In this document: positions 27,077 through 34,857 of the stretch, piece by piece
How the letters are laid out: every line of letters begins with the position of its first letter
Position numbering within the stretch: the first letter of the stretch is position 1
From: Pseudomaricurvus alcaniphilus
GTDB taxonomy: Bacteria > Pseudomonadota > Gammaproteobacteria > Pseudomonadales > Cellvibrionaceae
Length of the DNA stretch: 64,000 nucleotides
Direction of reading: 5' to 3'
Assembly (NCBI RefSeq): GCF_011440395.1
Contig: NZ_JAAOIX010000009.1
Coordinates: forward strand, 186,001-250,000
Program-made: the position numbers and the translations under genes
Notes under the pieces: generated by a model
Seen by the model: the letters and a program-made list of their open reading frames with translations, nothing else
Told to the model about the DNA's origin: nothing
The model's database searches: none

Positions 27077-27871
27077 ATGACAGCCAAACTGAATATTCTT
27101 GTGGTCGTTGACCCTACCCAGACTCACCATCCATCCCTGGATCGGGCCCTGGTTATGGCACGCCAGTCCCAGCGCCAGCTGCACCTGATTTTCCTGCTGC
27201 TCTCCACGGAACAAACCCGCAAGAGTGATGACCTGACCAGTCTCACCTGTTCCGGGCAGTGGGTCAACGAGCATATTCACGCGCCGGTGGCGGAACTGGG
27301 TATAGAACACTCCATCCTGATTTCCTGGAGCAAGAACTGGTCGGAAACATTGCTGGCGCTGGAAACCCGGGAGGACGTTGGCATGACCCTGATTTCCTTC
27401 TACGGCAGTGGCAGGGAGCACCTGCTGAGTGACGACAACTGGAAATTACTGCGCAATTCCAGCAAGCCAATCCTGATCGCGCGCCAGAAAGAAGGGGAAA
27501 CCAGCCGCCGCCTGCTGGCGTCTATCAAGACCCAGGACAGCAGTTATGAGGAACGCAACAAAAACGTGATCAACGGCGCCCAGACCCTGGCCGAGGTCTA
27601 CAATATGGAACTGCACGTGGTCAACGCCTACACCGACTCCCTGTCTTTTCCGGATCGAGCCAAGGTGGCCGCACTGGCCGCTGTGCCCAATGAACATGTG
27701 CATATCAAGGTCGGTGAGCCGCAAAAAGTGATCTGCGATGTGGCCAGGGATATCAACGCCGATCTGGTGCTGATTTCCAGTCACCAGCGCAAGGGCTTGC
27801 AAGGTATGTTGCGGGGCAACACCGTGGAAAAAATCATCGCCGGCGTGGGCCGCGATGTGCTGATGATTTAA
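27077..27871 (+). CDS. Universal stress protein with tandem Usp domains (UspE-like)
   Basis: A 264-residue protein with two Usp folds. The N-terminal one (about 5-135) begins LNILVVVDPTQTHHPSLDRAL and lacks a clear ATP-binding signature; the C-terminal one (about 140-264) contains INADLVLISSHQRKGLQGML-GNTVEKII, a near-complete G-2x-G-9x-G(S/T) nucleotide motif. Double-domain proteins of this kind are usually called UspE and respond to starvation, oxidative stress or low oxygen. CGGAG precedes the start. A strong hairpin terminator follows, so it is monocistronic, although the oxidoreductase operon starts 285 bp further on. Confidence 0.85.
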   Translation: MTAKLNILVVVDPTQTHHPSLDRALVMARQSQRQLHLIFLLLSTEQTRKSDDLTSLTCSGQWVNEHIHAPVAELGIEHSILISWSKNWSETLLALETREDVGMTLISFYGSGREHLLSDDNWKLLRNSSKPILIARQKEGETSRRLLASIKTQDSSYEERNKNVINGAQTLAEVYNMELHVVNAYTDSLSFPDRAKVAALAAVPNEHVHIKVGEPQKVICDVARDINADLVLISSHQRKGLQGMLRGNTVEKIIAGVGRDVLMI

Positions 27872-27897
27872 GCCGGCAGCGCAGCTGTGAAAGAAGC

Positions 27898-27927
27898 CCT
27901 CGCCGCCGGAGGCGGCGAGGTTTAATT
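27898..27927. terminator. Probable bidirectional terminator
   Basis: Perfect 10-bp stem CCTCGCCGCC/GGCGGCGAGG with loop GGA (27898-27920). The + strand continues TTTAATT and the minus strand GCTTCTTTC, so it could end the stress gene and a convergent minus-strand transcript. Confidence 0.7.
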
Positions 27928-28104
27928 GCTTGCCAACGGCACCCGCCACGCCAGCCACACCCACAAAACCAAATGGGCCCGGCTTACCTGAATTTGCCCG
28001 CCGGCACCGACCCGATCATGGAATTTCTTCCACAATCGCTCGCACTCATTGCCATCGCCTTGTAATATTAGTTTGTTGCCTTGTCTTTGGAGCAGCGCCT
28101 CCAA
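27922..28104 (-). CDS. Possible small protein opposite the oxidoreductase leader (uncertain)
   Basis: Sixty codons from a TTG at 28104; the frame stays open about 28 codons further upstream with only CTG/TTG-type starts. The peptide looks natural: LLEALLQRQGNKLILQGDG, NECERLWKKFHDRV, then a hydrophobic stretch (LVLWVWLAW). Its stop abuts the bidirectional terminator at 27898, which fits a convergent gene. Against it: no AUG and no ribosome site. No family is recognised. It would be antisense to the leader of the operon at 28157. Confidence 0.3.
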   Translation of the reverse strand: MEALLQRQGNKLILQGDGNECERLWKKFHDRVGAGGQIQVSRAHLVLWVWLAWRVPLASN

Positions 28105-28156
28105 CAGGCCGTCATTAATAAAAACAGGTCGGCCAGCAGCCGCCAGAAAGGTCCAG

Positions 28157-29953
28157 ATGACTGAGCCCAGAGATCTTGTAAATCACTATCATCGGGTGGT
28201 GGATTGCCAATACGCCTGTCCCGCCCACACCCCGGTTCCCGAATACATCCGCCTGATCGCCCAGGGCCGCCACACCGACTCCTATATGCTCAACTGGGAA
28301 TCCAATGTCTTTCCCGGCATTCTCGGGCGCGTCTGTGATCGCCCCTGCGAACCCGCTTGCCGGCGCGGTCGCTTACAGGAAGAGCCGGTCGCCATCTGCC
28401 GCTTGAAACGGGTTGCCTCCGACTTTAAAGAGGATATCAGCGAGCGCCTGCCGGACATCCCGACCCAGAAAAATGGCAAGCACATCGCCCTGATTGGCGC
28501 CGGTCCGGCCTCCCTGACCGTGGCCCGGGACCTGCTGCCGCTGGGCTACGACATCACCATTTTTGATGACCTGTCCCAGGCCGGCGGCATGATCCGCAGC
28601 CAGATTCCCCGCTTCCGCCTGCCCTCGGAAGTGATCGACGAGGAAGTGGGTTACATCATCGACCGCGGCGGTGTCACCTGTCACCTCAACCACCGGGTCG
28701 ACAGCCTCAAGCAGGTACTGGCGCAAGACTTTGACGCGGTGCTGATCGGTACCGGCGCCCCCCGCGGCCGCGACCTCAATATTCCCGGTCGCAATGACGC
28801 CGACGAGCATATTCATATCGGCGTGGAGTGGCTCGCCAACGTCGCCTTCAAACACGTGGAGAGCATCGGCGAAAAAGTGGTGGTACTCGGTGGCGGCAAC
28901 ACCGCCATGGACTGCTGCCGCACCGCCCGCCGCATCGGTGGCAAGGAAGTCATCGTCACCGTGCGCAGCCCCTTTGCCACCATGAAGGCCTCGCCCTGGG
29001 AAATCGAGGACGCCCAGCACGAAGGCATCCCCATTCTCGACAACCACGTACCAAAGCGGTTTCACACCGATAACGGCCGCCTCACTGCCATAGAGTTCGA
29101 GCTGGTGCGCGCCGAATACGACAGCAATGGCAAGCGCCGGCTGATTCCCACCGGGGAAGACAATGTCGTTATCGAGTGCACCGACGTGTTGATTGCGGTG
29201 GGCCAGGAGAACAGCTTTCCCTGGATCGAGCGGGATATAGGCATCCAGTTTAATGACTGGGACATGCCCGAAGTGGACCCGGTCACCTACCGCACCAGCC
29301 ACGAGCGGGTGTTCGTCGCTGGCGATGCGGCCTTTGGACCGGAAAACATCATCACCGCCGTAGCCCAGGCCCATCAGGCAGCCATATCCATCGACCTGCT
29401 CTGCCGCGGCCTGTCCCTGACCGAGAAACGGCCGCCGCCGGACTACACCCTGGTGAGCCAGAAAATGGGCGTGCACGAATGGAGCTACCAGAACTCGGTG
29501 GCCAATGATGAACGTTACAAAGTGCCACTGATCGCCACCGACAAGGCCCTCGCCGACCTGGGTACCGAAGTGGAACTCGGCTACGACATCGAGCTGGCGC
29601 TGCGCGAGGCCAGCCGCTGCCTCAGCTGTGATGTACAAACGGTCTTTTACGAAGCGCGCTGCATTGAATGCGATGCCTGTATCGACGTCTGCCCCACCAA
29701 TTGCCTCACCATTACCCACTTCGACCGGGAACAGGGCAGCGAGGATGAGCTGCGCCAGCGACTGGTGGGTCCATCGAAAAACACTGAGCAACCGCTCTAT
29801 ATTTCCGCCGACCTGAACACCGGTCGGGTCATGATCAAAGATGAAGATGTCTGCGTGCACTGTGGCCTCTGTGCCGAGCGCTGCCCCACCGCGGCCTGGG
29901 ATATGCAGAAACTCCTCTATAAAGAAGCACAGGTGACGGCATGTCACAAGTAA
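28157..29953 (+). CDS. FAD/4Fe-4S NAD(P)H oxidoreductase subunit of a 2-oxoacid oxidoreductase
   Basis: A 598-residue glutamate-synthase-small-chain-like flavoprotein with ferredoxin domains. The N-terminus binds a 4Fe-4S cluster (CQYACPAHTPVPEYI ... CDRPCEPACRR); two Rossmann folds follow, GAGPASLTVARDL (FAD) and VVLGGGNTAMDCC (NAD(P)H), and FVAGDAAFGPENI closes the FAD site. The C-terminus has two 4Fe-4S motifs, CIECDACIDVCPTNC and CVHCGLCAERCP. It probably passes electrons between NAD(P) and the oxidoreductase encoded next, as the KorC-type subunit does in Thauera. ATG 28157 is used (AAAGG upstream) because the frame before it codes an implausible 36-residue leader. It overlaps the next gene by 13 bases. 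Confidence 0.88.
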   Translation: MTEPRDLVNHYHRVVDCQYACPAHTPVPEYIRLIAQGRHTDSYMLNWESNVFPGILGRVCDRPCEPACRRGRLQEEPVAICRLKRVASDFKEDISERLPDIPTQKNGKHIALIGAGPASLTVARDLLPLGYDITIFDDLSQAGGMIRSQIPRFRLPSEVIDEEVGYIIDRGGVTCHLNHRVDSLKQVLAQDFDAVLIGTGAPRGRDLNIPGRNDADEHIHIGVEWLANVAFKHVESIGEKVVVLGGGNTAMDCCRTARRIGGKEVIVTVRSPFATMKASPWEIEDAQHEGIPILDNHVPKRFHTDNGRLTAIEFELVRAEYDSNGKRRLIPTGEDNVVIECTDVLIAVGQENSFPWIERDIGIQFNDWDMPEVDPVTYRTSHERVFVAGDAAFGPENIITAVAQAHQAAISIDLLCRGLSLTEKRPPPDYTLVSQKMGVHEWSYQNSVANDERYKVPLIATDKALADLGTEVELGYDIELALREASRCLSCDVQTVFYEARCIECDACIDVCPTNCLTITHFDREQGSEDELRQRLVGPSKNTEQPLYISADLNTGRVMIKDEDVCVHCGLCAERCPTAAWDMQKLLYKEAQVTACHK

Positions 29954-31848
29954 CCCTCTCCCAGGTAAGCACCCGGAAACTGCGTTCGGACGATATTTCC
30001 GGGGTCAACGAACTGGTGGTGCGCTTTGCCAACACCAACGGCACCGGCTCCGCCTCGGCCAACAATATGTTCGCCAAGGCCGTCTTCCGCATGGGCGTGC
30101 CCATCAGCCCGAAAAACATCTTCCCTTCCAACATCCAGGGCCTGCCCACCTGGTACGAAGTGCGCGTCAGCGAAAAAGGCCATCTCGGCCGCCGCGAAGG
30201 GGTCGATGTACTGGTGGCCATGAACCCGCAGAGCATGGCCAAGGACGTAGAGATGGTGTTGCCCGGCGGCTACTTGCTGTACGACAACACCAAGCCGCTG
30301 GATTTGCGCCTGATCCGCGAAGACGTAACCTATATCGGCGTGCCGCTGACGGAAATCTGCCTGCGGGAATACCAGGACCCGCGCCAACGCCAACTGTTCA
30401 AGAATATTATTTATATCGGTTGCCTGGCGGCGCTGCTGGACATTGAGTTTTCCGTGCTAACGGACCTGGTCGGCGACCAGTTCAAGGGCAAGGAAAAACT
30501 GGTGGCACCCAATGTGCACGCGCTGGAACTGGGGTACCAATACGCGCGCCGCAATTTTGACTGCCCGCTCAAGGTCCGGGTTGAACGCCGCGACCTGGTG
30601 GGCGACAGCATCCTCGTCAGCGGCAATAGCGCCACCGGCCTGGGAGCGGTCTACGGCGGGGCCACCGTCGCCGGCTGGTACCCCATCACCCCCTCCACCT
30701 CGGTGATCGAGGCGTTTGAAAAATACGCCCGCCGCCTGCGTATCGACCCGGGTACCGGCAAGAACAACTTTGCCATCGCCCAGGCCGAAGACGAACTGGC
30801 GGCCATCGGCATGGTCATTGGCGCCTGCTGGAATGGCGCCCGCTCCTTCACCGCCACCAGCGGCCCCGGCGTCTCCCTGATGAGCGAATTTCTCGGCCTC
30901 GCCTACTTCGCCGAGGTGCCGGTGGTGTTAGTGGATGTGCAGCGCGCCGGCCCCTCCACCGGCATGCCCACCCGCACCCAGCAGTCGGACATTACCAGTG
31001 CCGCCTACGCCTCCCATGGCGACACCAAACAGATACTGCTGTTTCCCAGCACCCCGAGGGAGTGCTTCGACATGACCGCCCAGGCCTTTGACCTGGCCGA
31101 GCGCCTGCAAACCCCGGTCATCATCATGAGCGATCTCGACCTGGGCATGAACGACCATATGAGCGCCCCGTTCGAGTGGGACGACGAGCGCACCTATGAC
31201 CGCGGCAAGGTCTTCGACGCCGAGCAACTGGAGCAGCTGGCTCGGGACGGCAAGCGCTTCGGTCGCTACCTCGACGTCGACGGTGACGGCATTTGCTATC
31301 GCACCTACCCCGGCACCCACCCCAACAAGGGCGCATTTTTTACCCGCGGCACCTCCCGCGACAAATACGCCATCTATACCGAAGACGGCGACGAGTACGT
31401 CGCCAATATGGAGCGCCTGCAGCGCAAGTTTAATAGCGCGAAAAAACTGCTGCCCCAACCGCTGCTGAAAACCAGCAGCGAAGTTGCCCCCATCCAGGAG
31501 AGCGAGCGCTACGGCGTCATTTACTTTGGCACCAGCGACGCCGCCACCGAGGAAGCCATGGAGCAACTCGCCGCCGACGGTATGGTCATGGACGGTTTGC
31601 GCCTGCGCGCCTTTCCCTTCAGCCGGGAGGTGGAAACCTTTATCAGCGACCACAACAGGGTCTTTGTGGTGGAACAAAACCGCGATGCCCAGCTGCGCAG
31701 CCTGCTGGTCAACGAACTGGAAATCGACCCGAAAAAATTGCTGCGCGTACTCAACTACGACGGCTCCCCCATCACTGCTGCCACCATTTGCAGCAAGATC
31801 CGCCAGCACTGTGCCCAGCAGGGCTCCGCCGGGTTGCGACAAGCCTAA
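29941..31848 (+). CDS. korA: 2-oxoacid:acceptor oxidoreductase, fused gamma-alpha subunit
   Basis: A 635-residue protein joining a gamma domain (about 15-205; ELVVRFANTNGTGSASANNMF, GVDVLVAMNPQ, PLTEICLREYQDPRQRQ) to an alpha/pyrimidine-binding domain (about 220-635; GATVAGWYPITPSTSVIEAF, ARSFTATSGPGVSLMSEFLG, QRAGPSTGMPTRTQQSD). It supplies half of the thiamine-diphosphate active site for oxidative CoA-dependent decarboxylation of a 2-oxoacid. The fused order is typical of 2-oxoglutarate:ferredoxin oxidoreductases; substrate specificity (2-oxoglutarate, pyruvate or a branched-chain acid) cannot be read safely from the sequence. Its start overlaps the end of the flavoprotein gene, so subunits are made together. 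Confidence 0.88.
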   Translation: MSQVTLSQVSTRKLRSDDISGVNELVVRFANTNGTGSASANNMFAKAVFRMGVPISPKNIFPSNIQGLPTWYEVRVSEKGHLGRREGVDVLVAMNPQSMAKDVEMVLPGGYLLYDNTKPLDLRLIREDVTYIGVPLTEICLREYQDPRQRQLFKNIIYIGCLAALLDIEFSVLTDLVGDQFKGKEKLVAPNVHALELGYQYARRNFDCPLKVRVERRDLVGDSILVSGNSATGLGAVYGGATVAGWYPITPSTSVIEAFEKYARRLRIDPGTGKNNFAIAQAEDELAAIGMVIGACWNGARSFTATSGPGVSLMSEFLGLAYFAEVPVVLVDVQRAGPSTGMPTRTQQSDITSAAYASHGDTKQILLFPSTPRECFDMTAQAFDLAERLQTPVIIMSDLDLGMNDHMSAPFEWDDERTYDRGKVFDAEQLEQLARDGKRFGRYLDVDGDGICYRTYPGTHPNKGAFFTRGTSRDKYAIYTEDGDEYVANMERLQRKFNSAKKLLPQPLLKTSSEVAPIQESERYGVIYFGTSDAATEEAMEQLAADGMVMDGLRLRAFPFSREVETFISDHNRVFVVEQNRDAQLRSLLVNELEIDPKKLLRVLNYDGSPITAATICSKIRQHCAQQGSAGLRQA

Positions 31849-31879
31849 GCCAGCGCCGCACTTATTCAGGTAATTGACC

Positions 31880-32932
31880 ATGTCCTACATCATCACCAAC
31901 TTTCGCCACCCCCTGTCACCCACCAACAAACTGGGCTTTACCCGCAAGGATTACGAGGGCGCGCTCTCGACCCTCTGCGCCGGCTGTGGCCACGACTCCA
32001 TCAGCAGCGCCATCATCAGCGCCTGCTTTGAAATGTCCATCGAACCGCACCGGGTGGCCAAGTTATCCGGCATCGGCTGTTCCTCCAAGACCCCCACCTA
32101 CTTTCTCGGCAACTCCCACGGCTTCAACTCCGTGCACGGCCGCATGCCCTCCATCACCACCGGCGCCAACCTCGCCAATCGCGACCTGACCTATATCGGT
32201 GTCTCCGGCGACGGCGATTCCGCCTCCATCGGCCTCGGCCAGTTTGCCCACGTGGCGCGCCGCAACCTGAACATGCTCTACATCGTCGAGAACAACGGCT
32301 GCTACGGTCTCACCAAGGGCCAGAACTCGGCCACCACCGACCTCGACTCGGTCAACAAGTCCGGTGTCAGCAACACCTTCGAACCCATCGACCTGGCCAA
32401 CCTGGCCCTGCAACTGGGCGCCACCTTCGTCGCCCGCAGCTTCTCCGGCGACAAGCAACAACTGGTGCCGCTGATGAAAGCCGCCATGTCCCACCGCGGC
32501 TTCGCCTTTATCGACGTTATCTCCCCCTGCGTCACTTTCAATAACAATCCCGGCTCCAAGAAAAGCTACGACTTTGTGCGCGAACACCAGGAGGCCACCT
32601 CCAGCATCGACTTCGTGCCCATGGAAAAGGAAATCACCACCCAGTACGACCCCGGCACCACCCAGGAAGTGACTCTCCACGACGGCTCCGTCATCCACCT
32701 GCACAAGGCCATCGAGGGCTTTAACGTGCACGACCGCCGCTCCGCCCTGCGCGCCATCAAGGACCATCAAGAGCGCGGCGAAGTACTGACCGGCCTGCTC
32801 TACGTCGACACTGACCCGGTCGACTTGCACGACGTGATCAACACCACCCACAAACCCCTCAGCAGCCTCACCGAAAGCAGCCTCTGCCCCGGCAGCGGCA
32901 TGCTCAAATCCATTAACGACAGTCTGCGCTAA
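31880..32932 (+). CDS. korB: 2-oxoacid:acceptor oxidoreductase beta (TPP) subunit
   Basis: A 350-residue thiamine-diphosphate subunit. Signatures are CAGCGHD near the N-terminus, GIGCSSKTPTYFLG, the TPP/Mg motif GDGDSASIGLGQF and ENNGCYGLTKGQNSATT, and FIDVISPCVTFNN; conserved Cys residues can ligate the proximal 4Fe-4S cluster. It pairs with the gamma-alpha subunit upstream and releases electrons to the FAD/ferredoxin subunit. The ATG at 31880 is preferred to the TTG at 31874 (CAGG ten bases upstream). It is the last gene of the operon; a long inverted repeat follows between it and the convergent piuC. Confidence 0.9.
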   Translation: MSYIITNFRHPLSPTNKLGFTRKDYEGALSTLCAGCGHDSISSAIISACFEMSIEPHRVAKLSGIGCSSKTPTYFLGNSHGFNSVHGRMPSITTGANLANRDLTYIGVSGDGDSASIGLGQFAHVARRNLNMLYIVENNGCYGLTKGQNSATTDLDSVNKSGVSNTFEPIDLANLALQLGATFVARSFSGDKQQLVPLMKAAMSHRGFAFIDVISPCVTFNNNPGSKKSYDFVREHQEATSSIDFVPMEKEITTQYDPGTTQEVTLHDGSVIHLHKAIEGFNVHDRRSALRAIKDHQERGEVLTGLLYVDTDPVDLHDVINTTHKPLSSLTESSLCPGSGMLKSINDSLR

Positions 32933-32937
32933 AAGTC

Positions 32938-32973
32938 CCGGCCCGGTACGATCCCAATCGTTACCCGGGCCGG
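32938..32973. terminator. Inverted repeat between convergent genes
   Basis: CCGGCCCGGTACGAT and its near-complement ATCGTTACCCGGGCCGG separated by four to five bases. There is no T run, so a role as bidirectional terminator for the oxidoreductase operon and the iron operon is inferred from position only. Confidence 0.5.
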
Positions 32974-32982
32974 TATCCGGCG

Positions 32983-33663
32983 TTACAACCCCCAACCCCG
33001 CAACAAGTTGTGATAGACCCCGTTCAAGCGCAGCACTTCAGCGTCATCCACCCCCAACTTCCCGGCCAGGGCCTGGATCGACTGATCCAGATCGAACAAC
33101 AGGCTGCGCTGGGCGGCGTCGCGCACCATACTCTGCACCCAGAAAAACGCCGCCACCCGCTCCCCGCGGGTAACGGCCGCCACTTGATGCAGGCTGCTCG
33201 ACGGATACAGCACCAGGTCGCCGGCATTGAGCTTCACCTGCTGCGCGCCGAACTCGGTTTCAATAATTAACTCGCCACCCTCATACTCATCCGCCGGCGA
33301 TAAAAACAGCGTGGCCGACAAATCGCTGCGCAATAACTCGCCGCTACCCGGCAGCACCATCATCGCCCCGTCCACATGGGTGCCGTAGCGGCCGCCATTG
33401 GCGTAGCGATTAAACCGGGGCGGGTATATTTTTTCCGGCAGGGCGGCACTGGTAAACAGCGCGTGCTGACCGAGGCGGGCAAGAATTTGCTCGCCCAGCT
33501 GCTGCGCCAGCGGATCGGCCGGCGCCAGCTGCTGATTGCTCTTCACCTGCTGCGCCAGGGCGCCGGCCGTTGAGCGACCGTCCTGCCACTGGCCACCGCG
33601 CAATCGATGTCGCACCTGCCCGGCCTCCTCCGTACTCAACAGCCCCTCGATCACACACAACAC
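32983..33663 (-). CDS. piuC: PiuC/YbiX-type Fe(II)/2-oxoglutarate dioxygenase
   Basis: A 226-residue PKHD-type hydroxylase. The start is a GTG at 33663 (VLCVIEGLLS) preceded by GGGAG; this gives the length of E. coli YbiX, while an upstream ATG-type start would add 22 odd residues. The iron facial triad is H-x-D in YGTHVDGAMM plus the distal His in SSLHQVAAVTRGER; the 2-oxoglutarate-binding Arg is the R of GERVAAFFWVQS. In E. coli and Pseudomonas the gene sits beside the catecholate receptor Fiu/PiuA, exactly as here, but its substrate remains unclear. It overlaps the end of the hydroxyacid oxidase gene by 13 bases. Confidence 0.9.
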   Translation of the reverse strand: MLCVIEGLLSTEEAGQVRHRLRGGQWQDGRSTAGALAQQVKSNQQLAPADPLAQQLGEQILARLGQHALFTSAALPEKIYPPRFNRYANGGRYGTHVDGAMMVLPGSGELLRSDLSATLFLSPADEYEGGELIIETEFGAQQVKLNAGDLVLYPSSSLHQVAAVTRGERVAAFFWVQSMVRDAAQRSLLFDLDQSIQALAGKLGVDDAEVLRLNGVYHNLLRGWGL

Positions 33664-34802
33664 GACAGCTCTCCCGCCGGATTCACCAGTGACTGGGGGC
33701 CGATAGCCGCCAGATTCGCGCAGCCGCACAGGCTCATGGTCACCTCCAACTCCTCGCGCAAGCTGCGCAGCATATGCGCCACCCCCAACGCCCCGGCAAC
33801 GGCCAGGGCAAAGACCTGGGGGCGCCCCACCATCACCGCATCGGCGCCCAGCGCCAGGGCCTTGAACACATCCTCACCGCTGCGCACGCCTCCATCCAGC
33901 AACAGGGGGAATTCCGCCCCCACCGCCATGCGCACCGCCGCCAGCACATCGATACTGGCCGGCAGGCTGTCCAGCGCGCGGCCGCCGTGATTGGACACCA
34001 CCACCCCCGCGCAGCCCAGCTCCCGCGCCCGCACCGCGTCGTCCGGGTGGGTGACACCCTTCAACAACAGTGGCAAGTCCGTTTGCTGGCGCAACCAGGC
34101 AATATCCTGCCAACTCGGCGCCTGTGCCATGATGCCCTGAAATACCCGACTGGCGCCGGGGGCCAGTTCCACGGTTGCGGGGCTGGCAAACTCCGACAAG
34201 TTGGCAGCCGCCTGGGCCGGCAATTGAAAACCGCTGCGCTGCTGCCGATTGCGCAGCGCCTGTACCGGCACATCCACGGTCAGCAACAGGGCGCTGTAAC
34301 CAGCCCGCTCGGCCCGCCGCAGCAGACTGAGGGTGTCGGCGCGGCGCTCCTGCCAGTAGAGCTGAAACCACTGCGGTGCGCTGGAGTGGGCAGCGATATC
34401 CTCCAGCCGGTAGCTGGACAAAGTGCTCACCGCCATACAGGCATCCACCGCTTCAGCCCCGCGGGCGGTATCCAGTTCCCCCTGCGGATGCACCAGCCCC
34501 TGGTAGGCCAATGGCGCCAGCACTAGCGGGTGTTCCAGCTCCTGCCCCAACAGCCGGCAGCGTGTACTGCCCTGGCTGACATCCGCCAGCACCCGGCTGT
34601 ACAACTGCCGCGCCGTAAAGCGCTGGCGGTTTCTAACCAGGCCGTGCTCGTCGGCACTGCCGCCAGAAAAATAGGCGAGCACCGACTCCGGCACGAACTG
34701 CGCCGCGAGGCGCTCATAATCCTCCACGCAAACCAACTCCGGGGGGATATGAGTCAACTTGGCGGGCCACTCTGAAGCTGACCAAGACACCGAGTTCTCC
34801 AT
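33651..34802 (-). CDS. FMN-dependent alpha-hydroxy-acid oxidase/dehydrogenase
   Basis: A 383-residue member of the lactate oxidase/glycolate oxidase/LldD family. It has LAPLAYQGLVHPQGE, the substrate/FMN residues of WFQLYWQ, LLLKGVTHPDDA, the catalytic base His in VSNHGGRALDSLP, and the phosphate-binding GGVRSGEDVFKALALGADAVMVGRP. It oxidises a 2-hydroxyacid to a 2-oxoacid using FMN; lactate is the default guess. It lacks a membrane segment. Placement between a TonB receptor and piuC suggests it works on the iron carrier or a hydroxycarboxylate ligand, or supplies 2-oxoacid, but this is inference. Confidence 0.87.
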   Translation of the reverse strand: MENSVSWSASEWPAKLTHIPPELVCVEDYERLAAQFVPESVLAYFSGGSADEHGLVRNRQRFTARQLYSRVLADVSQGSTRCRLLGQELEHPLVLAPLAYQGLVHPQGELDTARGAEAVDACMAVSTLSSYRLEDIAAHSSAPQWFQLYWQERRADTLSLLRRAERAGYSALLLTVDVPVQALRNRQQRSGFQLPAQAAANLSEFASPATVELAPGASRVFQGIMAQAPSWQDIAWLRQQTDLPLLLKGVTHPDDAVRARELGCAGVVVSNHGGRALDSLPASIDVLAAVRMAVGAEFPLLLDGGVRSGEDVFKALALGADAVMVGRPQVFALAVAGALGVAHMLRSLREELEVTMSLCGCANLAAIGPQSLVNPAGELSCCV

Positions 34803-34857
34803 CTGCTAGAGCCCCCCGTGCACTAAAACAAGCGCACAAGCCTGCACACGTTTCGGA

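Noticed and set aside
28049-28156. Earlier start for the FAD/ferredoxin gene
   Set aside because: The 36-residue extension has odd composition, and the family begins just before the CxxxC cluster motif.
28373-29947. Long 524-codon minus-strand frame opposite the FAD gene
   Set aside because: Mirror frame of a well-supported flavoprotein in GC-rich DNA; shows no domain and no start signal.
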